DNA from: Mycoplana dimorpha
GTDB lineage: Bacteria; Pseudomonadota; Alphaproteobacteria; Rhizobiales; Rhizobiaceae
Reading direction: 5' to 3'
NCBI RefSeq assembly: GCF_003046475.1
Contig: NZ_PZZZ01000002.1
Coordinates: 558,001-622,000 of the forward strand
Length of the DNA stretch: 64,000 nt
Notes under the pieces: model-generated
Database searches by the model: none
The model's input: only the letters and a program-made list of their open reading frames with translations
Told to the model about the DNA's origin: nothing
Program-made: the position numbers and the translations under genes
In this document: positions 47,301 through 54,996 of the stretch, in pieces
How positions within the stretch are numbered: position 1 is the first letter of the stretch
Layout of the letters: every line of letters starts with the position of its first letter

Positions 47301-48491
47301 ATGACCAGCATCCTGACCAACGCCAACGCCATGGCAGCGCTTTCGACGCTGCGCTCCATCTCCTCCAACATGGAAGACACGCAGAGCCGTATTTCGTCCG
47401 GTCTGCGCGTCGGTCAAGCCGCCGACAACGCCGCCTACTGGTCGATCGCCACGACCATGCGTTCGGACAACATGGCGCTTTCCGCCGTGCAGGACGCCCT
47501 CGGTCTCGGCGCCGCGAAGGTCGACACCGCCTATGCCGGTATGGAATCGGCCATTGAAGTCGTCAAGGAAATCAAGGCCAAGCTCGTTGCCGCCACCGAA
47601 GACGGCGTCGATAAGTCCAAGATCCAGGAAGAGATCAACCAGCTGAAGGATCAGCTGACCTCGATCGCCTCGGCCGCTTCGTTCTCGGGCGAAAACTGGC
47701 TGCAGTCCGACCTGAGCGTTTCGACCACCAAGTCCGTCGTGGCCTCCTTCGTTCGCGACGACCAGGGCAACGTCTCCGTCAAGAAGGTCAACTACGCGCT
47801 GAACGGCGGCAACGTGCTGTTCGACACCTCGGGCGGCAACCTGGGCATTCTCGACAAGACCTACAATGTCTCCCAGAAGAGCGTCACCGTATCGGTCAAC
47901 ACCGATGGCGTTTCCTCCGAGCACACCGTTGCTGCTTACTCGGTCGACGACCTGATTGCACAGAACGCCACCTTCACGACCAACACGGTCGGTGGCAAGA
48001 CGACCCAGCTCGCTGACGTCGGTGGTGCCTACTACGTCAAGATCGACGACAACAACTGGGTCGCAGCTGTCGACGTCACGGGCACCGGCCAGGAAGCGGT
48101 TCACGACGAAGGCGGCACCTACTACGGTATCGATACCAGCGCTGCCCCGGCCACCAACGTGTCCGCTCCGAGCTCGATCAAGGACATCAATATCGTCGGC
48201 ATGAACCCTGCTCAGCTCGACGCCCTGATCTCCGGCGTTGACGCGGCCCTTACCGACATGACGAGCGCTGCTGCCGACCTTGGTTCGATCGGCATGCGTA
48301 TCGACATGCAGGAAGAGTTCGTCAAGAAGCTGAGCGAATCGATCGACAAGGGTATCGGTCGCCTCGTCGACGCCGACATGAACGAAGAGTCCACCCGCCT
48401 CAAGGCTCTGCAGACGCAGCAGCAGCTGGCCATCCAGGCTCTGTCGATCGCCAACTCCGACTCGCAGAACGTTCTGTCGCTCTTCCGTTAA
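47301..48491 (+). CDS. flaA: Flagellin FlaA
   Basis: 396 residues. N-terminal D0/D1 (MTSILTNANAMAALSTLRSISSNMEDTQSRISSGLRVGQAADNAAYWSIATTMRSDNMALSAVQDALGLGAAKVDTAYAGMESAIEVVKEIKAKL), a variable surface domain (about 145-285), and C-terminal D1/D0 ending in SIANSDSQNVLSLFR. Principal filament subunit in rhizobia with complex flagella. Codons are highly biased, as expected for an abundant protein. Nearly the same as FlaB over most of its length. Confidence 0.95.
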   Translation: MTSILTNANAMAALSTLRSISSNMEDTQSRISSGLRVGQAADNAAYWSIATTMRSDNMALSAVQDALGLGAAKVDTAYAGMESAIEVVKEIKAKLVAATEDGVDKSKIQEEINQLKDQLTSIASAASFSGENWLQSDLSVSTTKSVVASFVRDDQGNVSVKKVNYALNGGNVLFDTSGGNLGILDKTYNVSQKSVTVSVNTDGVSSEHTVAAYSVDDLIAQNATFTTNTVGGKTTQLADVGGAYYVKIDDNNWVAAVDVTGTGQEAVHDEGGTYYGIDTSAAPATNVSAPSSIKDINIVGMNPAQLDALISGVDAALTDMTSAAADLGSIGMRIDMQEEFVKKLSESIDKGIGRLVDADMNEESTRLKALQTQQQLAIQALSIANSDSQNVLSLFR

Positions 48492-48525
48492 TCGGACGGC
48501 ACATTCGTGGCATGACGGCAAACGA

Positions 48526-48562
48526 GCCGCACCCGGAAACGGGTGCGGCTTCATCATTCTTT
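48526..48562 (+). terminator. Intrinsic terminator of flaA
   Basis: Perfect 9-bp stem GCCGCACCC (48526-48534) with GGGTGCGGC (48541-48549), 6-nt loop, then a T-rich TTCATCATTCTTT. flaB is therefore transcribed separately. Confidence 0.8.
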
Positions 48563-48650
48563 AAGCATCTTCTGGCACGCGCGCGCACACGCGAAAGGTG
48601 CAAAATAAAATCACTGGCTGTGCCATTTGGCGGGTCCGTTTAGTGCTTCA

Positions 48651-48790
48651 TTAACCAACCATGGGTTAGCTAAGCCTCATCGAGACGGCGAGTTAACCTT
48701 GAAAATTAACGGGTTAGCAAGCATGACGCTGTGCGCCGGCTCCCGGTACGGTCCGGAATGTCCCTTCACACATCAGCCATTCAAGGGGCA
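48651..48790 (+). promoter_or_regulatory. flaB control region: TTAACC boxes, GGGTTAGC repeats, leader hairpin
   Basis: TTAACC at 48651 and 48693, TTAA at 48706, and a direct repeat GGGTTAGC at 48663-48670 and 48711-48718. Then GCATGACGC (48721-48729), TCCGGAATGTCCC (48752-48764), and the stem TGTCCCTT (48759-48766) with AAGGGGCA (48783-48790; one G-U pair), which covers the ribosome site AAGGGG before ATG 48799. Confidence 0.6.
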
Positions 48791-48798
48791 CCCACGAA

Positions 48799-49989
48799 AT
48801 GACTAGCATTCTGACTAACGTCGCAGCCATGGCTGCGCTTTCGACGCTGCGCGGAATCGCCTCCGGCATGGAAGAGACCCAGGCTCGCGTATCCTCCGGT
48901 CTGCGCGTCGGTCAAGCTGCCGACAACGCCGCCTACTGGTCGATCGCCACGACCATGCGTTCGGACAACATGGCGCTTTCCGCCGTGCAGGACGCTCTCG
49001 GTCTCGGCGCCGCGAAGGTCGATACCGCCTATGCCGGTATGGAATCGGCCATTGAAGTCGTCAAGGAAATCAAGGCCAAGCTCGTTGCCGCCACCGAAGA
49101 CGGCGTCGACAAGTCCAAGATCCAGGAAGAAATCGACCAGTTGAAGGATCAGCTGACCTCGATCGCTGCTGCCGCTTCGTTCTCGGGCGAGAACTGGCTG
49201 CAGTCCGACCTGAGCGTTTCGACCACCAAGTCCGTCGTGGCCTCCTTCGTTCGCGACGACAAGGGCCATGTCTCCGTCAAGAAGGTCGACTACGCACTGA
49301 CCGGCGGCAACGTGCTGTTCGACACCTCGGGCAACAACCTGGGTATCCTCGACAAGCAATACAACGTCTCGCAGAAGAGCGTCACCGTATCGGTCAACAC
49401 CGATGGCGTTTCCTCCGAACACACCGTTGCTGCTTACTCGGTCGACGAACTGATTGCACAGAACGCCACCTTCACGACCAACACGGTCGGTGGCAAGACG
49501 ACCCAGCTCGCTGACGTAGCAGGTACCTTCTACGTCAAGATCGACGACAACAACTGGGTCGAAGCTGTCGACGTCACGGGCACCGGACAGGAAGCGGTTC
49601 ACGACGAAGGCGGCACCTACTACGGTATCGATACCGCCGCTGCGCCGGCCACCAATATTGCCGCACCGTTTTCCGTCGCCACCATCAACATCATCGGCAT
49701 TTCGAACGCCAACCTCGACGCCCTGATCTCCGGCGTTGATGCGGCCCTCACCGACATGACGAGCGCTGCCGCCGACCTCGGCTCGATCGGCATGCGCATC
49801 GACATGCAGGAAGAGTTCGTCAAGAAGCTCAGCGAATCGATCGACTCCGGTATCGGCCGTCTCGTCGACGCCGACATGAACGAAGAGTCGACCCGCCTCA
49901 AGGCCCTGCAGACCCAGCAGCAGCTGGGCATCCAGGCGCTGTCGATCGCCAACTCCGCTTCGGAAAACATCCTGACGCTCTTCCGTTAA
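48799..49989 (+). CDS. flaB: Flagellin FlaB
   Basis: 396 residues, the same length as FlaA and almost the same sequence, including most of the variable domain. Differences cluster at the N-terminal 30 residues, around 255-300 (TAAAPATNIAAPFSVATINIIGISNANLDALISG) and at the C-terminus (SIANSASENILTLFR). Secondary filament subunit. Own promoter region and own terminator. Confidence 0.94.
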   Translation: MTSILTNVAAMAALSTLRGIASGMEETQARVSSGLRVGQAADNAAYWSIATTMRSDNMALSAVQDALGLGAAKVDTAYAGMESAIEVVKEIKAKLVAATEDGVDKSKIQEEIDQLKDQLTSIAAAASFSGENWLQSDLSVSTTKSVVASFVRDDKGHVSVKKVDYALTGGNVLFDTSGNNLGILDKQYNVSQKSVTVSVNTDGVSSEHTVAAYSVDELIAQNATFTTNTVGGKTTQLADVAGTFYVKIDDNNWVEAVDVTGTGQEAVHDEGGTYYGIDTAAAPATNIAAPFSVATINIIGISNANLDALISGVDAALTDMTSAAADLGSIGMRIDMQEEFVKKLSESIDSGIGRLVDADMNEESTRLKALQTQQQLGIQALSIANSASENILTLFR

Positions 49990-50016
49990 TCGTTAAGATA
50001 TTTCACGAAATCGAGA

Positions 50017-50039
50017 GCCGCCCCCCAAGGGCGGCTTTT
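50017..50039 (+). terminator. Intrinsic terminator of flaB
   Basis: 7-bp stem GCCGCCC (50017-50023) with GGGCGGC (50029-50035), 5-nt loop, then TTTT. Confidence 0.8.
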
Positions 50040-50077
50040 GCGCATTGTTAAACTTCATAAACGCTCTTTAAGATTTG

Positions 50078-50210
50078 TTAACCATCGCCGGCTTAACTGC
50101 GCTCATCGTAACGATGGGTTAACCAAGACGAAGCAGCGGTTAACGGCATCAGGCCAGACCATCGTGCCCGGCGCTTCCGGGATGTCCCTCATCTAGCCAA
50201 TCCAGGGGCA
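50078..50210 (+). promoter_or_regulatory. flaD control region: TTAACC boxes and leader hairpin
   Basis: TTAACCAT at 50078-50085, the palindrome GGTTAACC at 50117-50124, and GGTTAACG around 50139. Then GCATCAGGC (50146-50154), TCCGGGATGTCCC (50176-50188), and the stem TGTCCCT (50183-50189) with AGGGGCA (50204-50210; one G-U pair), which covers the ribosome site 7 nt before ATG 50218. Confidence 0.6.
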
Positions 50211-50217
50211 AATCATC

Positions 50218-51462
50218 ATGACCAGCATTTTGACCAACGTCGCAGCGATGGCTGCACTGCAGACCCTCCGCTCGATCGACACGAAAATGGAAGAAACGCA
50301 GTCGCGGGTCTCCAGTGGTCTCCGCGTGGGCACCGCCTCCGACAATGCTGCCTATTGGTCGATCGCGACCACCATGCGCTCTGACAATATGGCCTTGTCC
50401 GCCGTTCAGGACGCTCTCGGGCTGGGCGCCGCCAAGGTCGACACAGCCTATGCTGCAATGCAGACAGCTGTCGAAGTCGTGAAGGAAATCAAAGCGAAGC
50501 TGGTCGCCGCGACGGAAGAAGGGGTTGATCGATCCAAGATTCAGGAAGAAATTGAACAGCTGCAGGCGCAACTGCGGACGATTGCCTCGGCTGCAAGCTT
50601 CTCCGGCGAAAATTGGCTTCAGGCCGACATAACCACTCCTGCGACAGTAGTGACGAAAAGCGTTGTCGGCTCTTTCGTGCGAGCAGCCGATGGAAGCGTC
50701 TCGGTCAAGAAGATCAACTATAATCTCGGTGCAGACACCGTTCTTTTCGATACGTCTGGAAACAAAAACGGCATCCTCGACAGAGTATTCAATGTTTCCC
50801 AGAACGCCGTGACGCTAACCGTAAATACGAGCGGCGTCGGCGCGGAGCACACGGTTGCGGCATATACGATCGACCAGCTGATCGCCGCAGGAGCGACCTT
50901 CACCACCAACACCGTCGGAACCACAACGACGCAGCTTGCGCAAGCGACCGCTGACCTGATCGTCGGCGGGGTTACGGTCATCACCAACGGCGACTACTTC
51001 GTTCAGGTAAGCGGCAACACCTGGGCGCGGGCTGTCGACGTGACCGGAACGGGCCAGGAGGCGCTCCATTACGACGGTGCCGCGATCTACTACGGCGTTG
51101 ACACCAGCAACACCCCGGCAATCGACATCCCGGCACCGGAGTCGGTTGATACGGTAGACATTACACTTCTGACCAATAATGAACTCGACGTCATGGTGAG
51201 CGCCGTTGACAAGGCTCTCGAGGTTGTCATTAGCGCCAGTGCCGACCTTGGTTCGATCGCAATGCGCATCGAAATGCAGGAAAATTTCGTCGCGAGCCTC
51301 ACAGATTCCATCGACTCCGGCATCGGCCGCCTCGTCGATGCGGACATGAACGAAGAGTCGACGCGACTCAAGGCGCTGCAAACGCAGCAGCAACTGGCCA
51401 TCCAGTCGCTGTCGATCGCCAACACCAGTTCGGAGAACGTTCTCCAGCTCTTCCGTCAGTAA
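50218..51462 (+). CDS. flaD: Flagellin FlaD
   Basis: 414 residues. Same D0/D1 ends as FlaA/FlaB, but a more divergent variable domain with extra residues (about 240-260, TADLIVGGVTVITNGDYFVQV). Codon choice is visibly less biased than in flaA and flaB (more AT-ending codons), so a lower expression level is likely. Position and length fit flaD of S. meliloti. Confidence 0.9.
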   Translation: MTSILTNVAAMAALQTLRSIDTKMEETQSRVSSGLRVGTASDNAAYWSIATTMRSDNMALSAVQDALGLGAAKVDTAYAAMQTAVEVVKEIKAKLVAATEEGVDRSKIQEEIEQLQAQLRTIASAASFSGENWLQADITTPATVVTKSVVGSFVRAADGSVSVKKINYNLGADTVLFDTSGNKNGILDRVFNVSQNAVTLTVNTSGVGAEHTVAAYTIDQLIAAGATFTTNTVGTTTTQLAQATADLIVGGVTVITNGDYFVQVSGNTWARAVDVTGTGQEALHYDGAAIYYGVDTSNTPAIDIPAPESVDTVDITLLTNNELDVMVSAVDKALEVVISASADLGSIAMRIEMQENFVASLTDSIDSGIGRLVDADMNEESTRLKALQTQQQLAIQSLSIANTSSENVLQLFRQ

Positions 51463-51507
51463 GCGGCGTCCCGGGCTAGGGGGCGACTTCGTCCCGCCCT
51501 GAAGGAG

Positions 51508-51548
51508 AAAATCCGCGGTTCCGCAAGGGACCGCGGATTTTGCGTTTG
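51508..51548 (+). terminator. Intrinsic terminator of flaD
   Basis: ATCCGCGGT (51511-51519) pairs with ACCGCGGAT (51530-51538). AAA before it and TTT after it extend the stem, followed by TTTTGCGTTT. Confidence 0.8.
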
Positions 51549-51657
51549 TCATGGTGAACGACAACCGTGCTCATCCACTCGCCCGCCTTGCGCCAAGCTT
51601 GCCGGATTGTCGAATATTTACAAAACCGTCACAAAGCCTAATAGAGCCTTAATGGCG

Positions 51658-51780
51658 TTAACCATTCGTTAACCATTTCTCGTTAACCCTTCGTTAGTAG
51701 AACGACGGACTGTCGCCCAGGGCAAACGGTTGGCGGCAGCGCGCATGACGCAGCTCCGCCGTTGCCGGTTGCCACTCCGG
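51658..51780 (+). promoter_or_regulatory. flaC control region: triple TTAACC array
   Basis: TTAACCAT at 51658-51665, TTAACCAT at 51669-51676 and TTAACC at 51683-51688. The first two give TTAA-N7-TTAA, the ideal CtrA spacing. GCATGACGC (51743-51751) and TCCGG (51776-51780) match the other flagellin leaders, but the TGTCCC hairpin arm is missing here. Confidence 0.5.
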
Positions 51781-51813
51781 CCTGAAGCAGATTTTCCAGC
51801 CAAGGCGTTTCAG

Positions 51814-52809
51814 ATGTCCAGCATATTGACCAATGCGGCCGCCATGGCCGCGCTTCAGACTCTGCGTTCCATAGACAGAAGCCTCGAGACCACCCAGGCT
51901 CGAGTCTCCTCCGGCATGCGCGTCGAGACCGCCGCCGACAACGCGGCCTACTGGTCGATCGCCACGACGATGCGCTCCGACAACCGCGCACTTTCCACCG
52001 TCCAGGATGCACTCGGTCTCGGCGCCGCGAAGGTCGATACCGCCTACGCCGCCATGGAAAGCGCCATCGAGGTGGTCAAAGAGATCAAGGCGAAGCTGGT
52101 CGCCGCCTACGGCGTCGGCGTGGACCGCTCGAAGATCCAGGAAGAAATCGAACAACTGCAGCAGCAGTTGACCAGCATCTCCGAATCGGCCTCCTTCTCC
52201 GGCGAGAATTGGCTGCAGGAGAAGATAAGCGACGGCGGAACGCCGCCGGCGCCGGTCACCGTCAACAAGCAGGTGGTGGCCTCCTTCATCCGCAATTCTT
52301 CCGGCAACGTCGCAGTGACGACGGTGGATTATCCGCTCAACGGCAGCTCCGTCCTGTTCGACCTCAGTGGCGGCAAGCTCGGGATCCTCGACAAGGAAGC
52401 GACGGCGGGTGCGGCGCCCGGAACGGCACTCGGCTTTTCCGTCTCGACCCTCGACATCAAGGACCTCGCAGCCGTCGCAGGCGTGCTGGACACGGCGCTG
52501 CCGCCGGGGCCGCACACCCCCGAGGACGCGCTCGACGCCATGGTCCAGTTCGTCGATTTGCAGCTCGAAGCAATGACGAGCGCCGCCTCGAGCCTCGGCT
52601 CGATCCAGAGCCGCATCGACATGCAGGAAAGTTTCGTCTCCACCCTGATCGACGTGATCGACAAGGGCATCGGCCGTCTTGTGGACGCGGACATGAACGA
52701 GGAGTCGACCCGTCTGAAGGCCCTGCAGACGCAGCAGCAACTCGGCATCCAGTCGCTGTCGATCGCCAACACCAATTCCGAGAACATCCTGCAGCTCTTC
52801 CGGCAGTAG
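51814..52809 (+). CDS. flaC: Flagellin FlaC (short variable domain)
   Basis: 331 residues from ATG 51814. The D0/D1 ends match the other three (MSSILTNAAAMAALQTLRSIDRSLETTQARVSSGMRVETAADNAAYWSIATTMRSDNRALSTVQDALGLGAAKVDTAYAAMESAIEVVKEIKAKLV ... SIANTNSENILQLFRQ), but the central domain lacks about 65-80 residues. It corresponds to flaC of S. meliloti, also the shortest of the set. Probably a minor filament component. Confidence 0.92.
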   Translation: MSSILTNAAAMAALQTLRSIDRSLETTQARVSSGMRVETAADNAAYWSIATTMRSDNRALSTVQDALGLGAAKVDTAYAAMESAIEVVKEIKAKLVAAYGVGVDRSKIQEEIEQLQQQLTSISESASFSGENWLQEKISDGGTPPAPVTVNKQVVASFIRNSSGNVAVTTVDYPLNGSSVLFDLSGGKLGILDKEATAGAAPGTALGFSVSTLDIKDLAAVAGVLDTALPPGPHTPEDALDAMVQFVDLQLEAMTSAASSLGSIQSRIDMQESFVSTLIDVIDKGIGRLVDADMNEESTRLKALQTQQQLGIQSLSIANTNSENILQLFRQ

Positions 52810-53139
52810 TGCCGATCGGGCACCGCTGAAGGTCGGTGACCTTCGGCGCAAGCATACCGGCGCGTCATGGACATCGGCGCGGCGGGACGCTTGGGCCGCG
52901 CGATTTGCCCTGGCGCGGCCCAAGACCTTCATCCTCGCACAAGTTTGGCGATCTAGTCTCGAAGGCTGCAGTGGGATTGTGCGCCAGCCGGCGGGCGTCG
53001 GACGCGCGGATCCCCGAAAAGATAAGGCAGCGGCGTTGAAGGATGGACATGGGTCGAGGCACGGAACAGGGCGATGCCGGGTGGGGCACTGCGGTGCGGC
53101 AGCCGCGCCGGCGGCAGGCGCAGTGAACGGAAAAGCACC
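52810..53139 (+). other. Non-coding stretch between flaC and the FliH-like gene
   Basis: Contains only an interrupted hairpin (GAAGGTC/GACCTTC, 52828-52844) without a T-run, which may end flaC transcription poorly. No gene, repeat or clear promoter is visible otherwise. Confidence 0.4.
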
Positions 53140-53766
53140 ATGAGCCTGCAGCTTGCCAGATACCTGAAGGACTTCAGCCCGCCGCGGCAACCGCATTCGC
53201 ATGCGCGCGATGGCGCGGACGAAGTCCCGTTCGACTTGCCCGAGCCACTGCCGCAGATCGATATCGAAGCCGAGCGCGCTGAGGCGTTTGCGGCCGGGCG
53301 TGCGCAGGCCGAAGCCGAACTTGCCAGCCGGCACCACGACGAGCTCGAGGCGCTCCGGCTCGCCCACGCGGCGGAATTGGCTGCACTGCGCACCCACTGC
53401 GACCAGCAGGCCGGCGCACGGATCGCGCAGCGCTTTGCGCAGATGGAAGTGCAGGTTGCCGAGCTGGTCGCCAGCCAGACGGCGAACGTGCTGGCGCCGA
53501 TCCTTGGCGAGGCCTTGTCGCGCAAGGCCATCGCCGACCTGGCGGCGATGGTCCGCGCCGGACTTTCTGGTGGCGAGGGTTTCGTCGTGACGGTGACGGG
53601 GCCGACGCATCTGTTTGAACAGTTGAGGTCGCATTTCGAGGGCGAGGCTGCGGTGTTCCGGCACCAGGAAGCCGATGACCTCGACCTTGCGGTCGAATTC
53701 GGGGAGACGGTCCTGGTGACGCGCATGGCGGCCTGGGCCGACACGATCCGCAAGGTGCTGGCATGA
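53140..53766 (+). CDS. FliH-like protein of the motBC operon
   Basis: 208 residues from ATG 53140. N-terminal linker, a long Ala/Glu/Arg-rich helix (about 48-120, IEAERAEAFAAGRAQAEAELASRHHDELEALRLAHAAELAALRTHCDQQAGARIAQRF) and a C-terminal compact domain (VTVTGPTHLFEQLRSHFEGEAAVFRHQEADDLDLAVEFGETVLVTRMAAWADTI) that together resemble FliH/NolV-type stators that bind the export ATPase. It lies far from fliI, as in other Rhizobiaceae. The stop overlaps motB by ATGA. The FliH role is an inference from pattern. Confidence 0.65.
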   Translation: MSLQLARYLKDFSPPRQPHSHARDGADEVPFDLPEPLPQIDIEAERAEAFAAGRAQAEAELASRHHDELEALRLAHAAELAALRTHCDQQAGARIAQRFAQMEVQVAELVASQTANVLAPILGEALSRKAIADLAAMVRAGLSGGEGFVVTVTGPTHLFEQLRSHFEGEAAVFRHQEADDLDLAVEFGETVLVTRMAAWADTIRKVLA

Positions 53767-54992
53767 GCGACGGCGACAACAATCATCACGGCCGCAACGA
53801 GGTCATCATCGTCAAACGCCACGGCGACCACGAGGGCGAGCATCATGCCTCGGCCTGGAAGATCGCCTATGCCGACTTCATGACGGCAATGATGGCGTTC
53901 TTCCTCGTCATGTGGCTGGTCAATGCGGCGAACGAGGAGACGAAAGCCTCCGTTGCCTCCTATTTCAATCCTATCAAGCTCACCGACGACAAGCCGGCCG
54001 ACAAGTCGCTGAAGAAGCCGGGCAAGCAGGCGCAAGGCGAAGACACCCAGGAAAAGTCGCGGAGCGACGGCGACAAGGACTCGCAGTCGGAGGGCGCGGA
54101 GAAGGGCAAGGACCAGAGCACGACCGCCGGCGACCAGGTGCAGTACTCGCAGGCCGATTTCTTCGAAAATCCCTATTCCGTACTGTCGGAGATCGCCCAG
54201 GAAGTCGGCCAGCAGGCCAATGTCAGCGCCAAGGGCGACGGCGGCGCCGCCGAGTCCGGGCCTGCCACAGGCGCTGCCGGCGGCGAGGCCTATCGCGACC
54301 CCTTCGATCCGGATTTCTGGACCCAACAGGTCGAGATCAGCCAGGCGACCAGCGCCGGCAGCGAGAACGTAGCTAAGCCGGTTCCGGGCCAGCAGGCCGA
54401 GAAGTCCGGCGACAAGCCGGATGGTGCGAAGGCGGACGACGCCGGCACTGCGGCCAAGATGGCCGACATGGCTGGCGAGAAGCCGGAGGACGGCGCGAAG
54501 CAGGCCGACGCCGGAGCTGCCGCAGCCGAGGCGGTCGAGGAAGCCGAAAAGCTGCAGAAGGAAATCGCCCAGGACATCGCCTCGCTCGGCAAGCTTGCCG
54601 AGGGCCTGACGGTGACGCCGGCCGAGGGCGGGCTGCTCGTCAGCCTGACGGATCAGATCAACTCGGCGATGTTCAACGTCGGTTCGGCCCTGCCGAAGAA
54701 GGAGATGGTGATCGCGATGGAGAAGATCGGCAAGATCCTTGCCGATCGCAAAGGGGCGATCGCCATCCGCGGCCATACCGATGCGCGTCCTTTCAAGGGC
54801 AATGGCGACAACTGGCAGCTTTCCGCGGCCCGTGCGCAGAGCGCCTACTACATGCTGGTGCGCGGCGGGCTGGACGAGAAGCGCATCAGCCAGGTCAGCG
54901 GCTTTGCCGACCGCCGCCCGAAGGTGCCCGCCGACCCGCTGGCCGACGCCAATCGTCGCATCGAAATCCTGATCCAGCAGGATGAGGGCTAG
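53763..54992 (+). CDS. motB: Flagellar motor stator protein MotB
   Basis: 409 residues, longer than enteric MotB. One transmembrane helix with the proton-carrying Asp (AYADFMTAMMAFFLVMWLVNAA, about 37-56), a long charged Lys/Asp/Ala-rich periplasmic linker (about 75-265), then the OmpA-like peptidoglycan-binding domain (IAIRGHTDARPFKGNGDNWQLSAARAQSAYYMLVRGGLDEKRISQVSGFADRRPKV). The extended linker is typical of rhizobia, where MotC binds MotB in the periplasm. Confidence 0.94.
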   Translation: MSDGDNNHHGRNEVIIVKRHGDHEGEHHASAWKIAYADFMTAMMAFFLVMWLVNAANEETKASVASYFNPIKLTDDKPADKSLKKPGKQAQGEDTQEKSRSDGDKDSQSEGAEKGKDQSTTAGDQVQYSQADFFENPYSVLSEIAQEVGQQANVSAKGDGGAAESGPATGAAGGEAYRDPFDPDFWTQQVEISQATSAGSENVAKPVPGQQAEKSGDKPDGAKADDAGTAAKMADMAGEKPEDGAKQADAGAAAAEAVEEAEKLQKEIAQDIASLGKLAEGLTVTPAEGGLLVSLTDQINSAMFNVGSALPKKEMVIAMEKIGKILADRKGAIAIRGHTDARPFKGNGDNWQLSAARAQSAYYMLVRGGLDEKRISQVSGFADRRPKVPADPLADANRRIEILIQQDEG

Positions 54993-54996
54993 CCGG

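Noticed and set aside
51694-53664. 656-codon minus-strand frame opposite flaC and the FliH-like gene
   Set aside because: Shadow; composition is Arg/Asp/Gly-rich with no domain, and flaC is clear.
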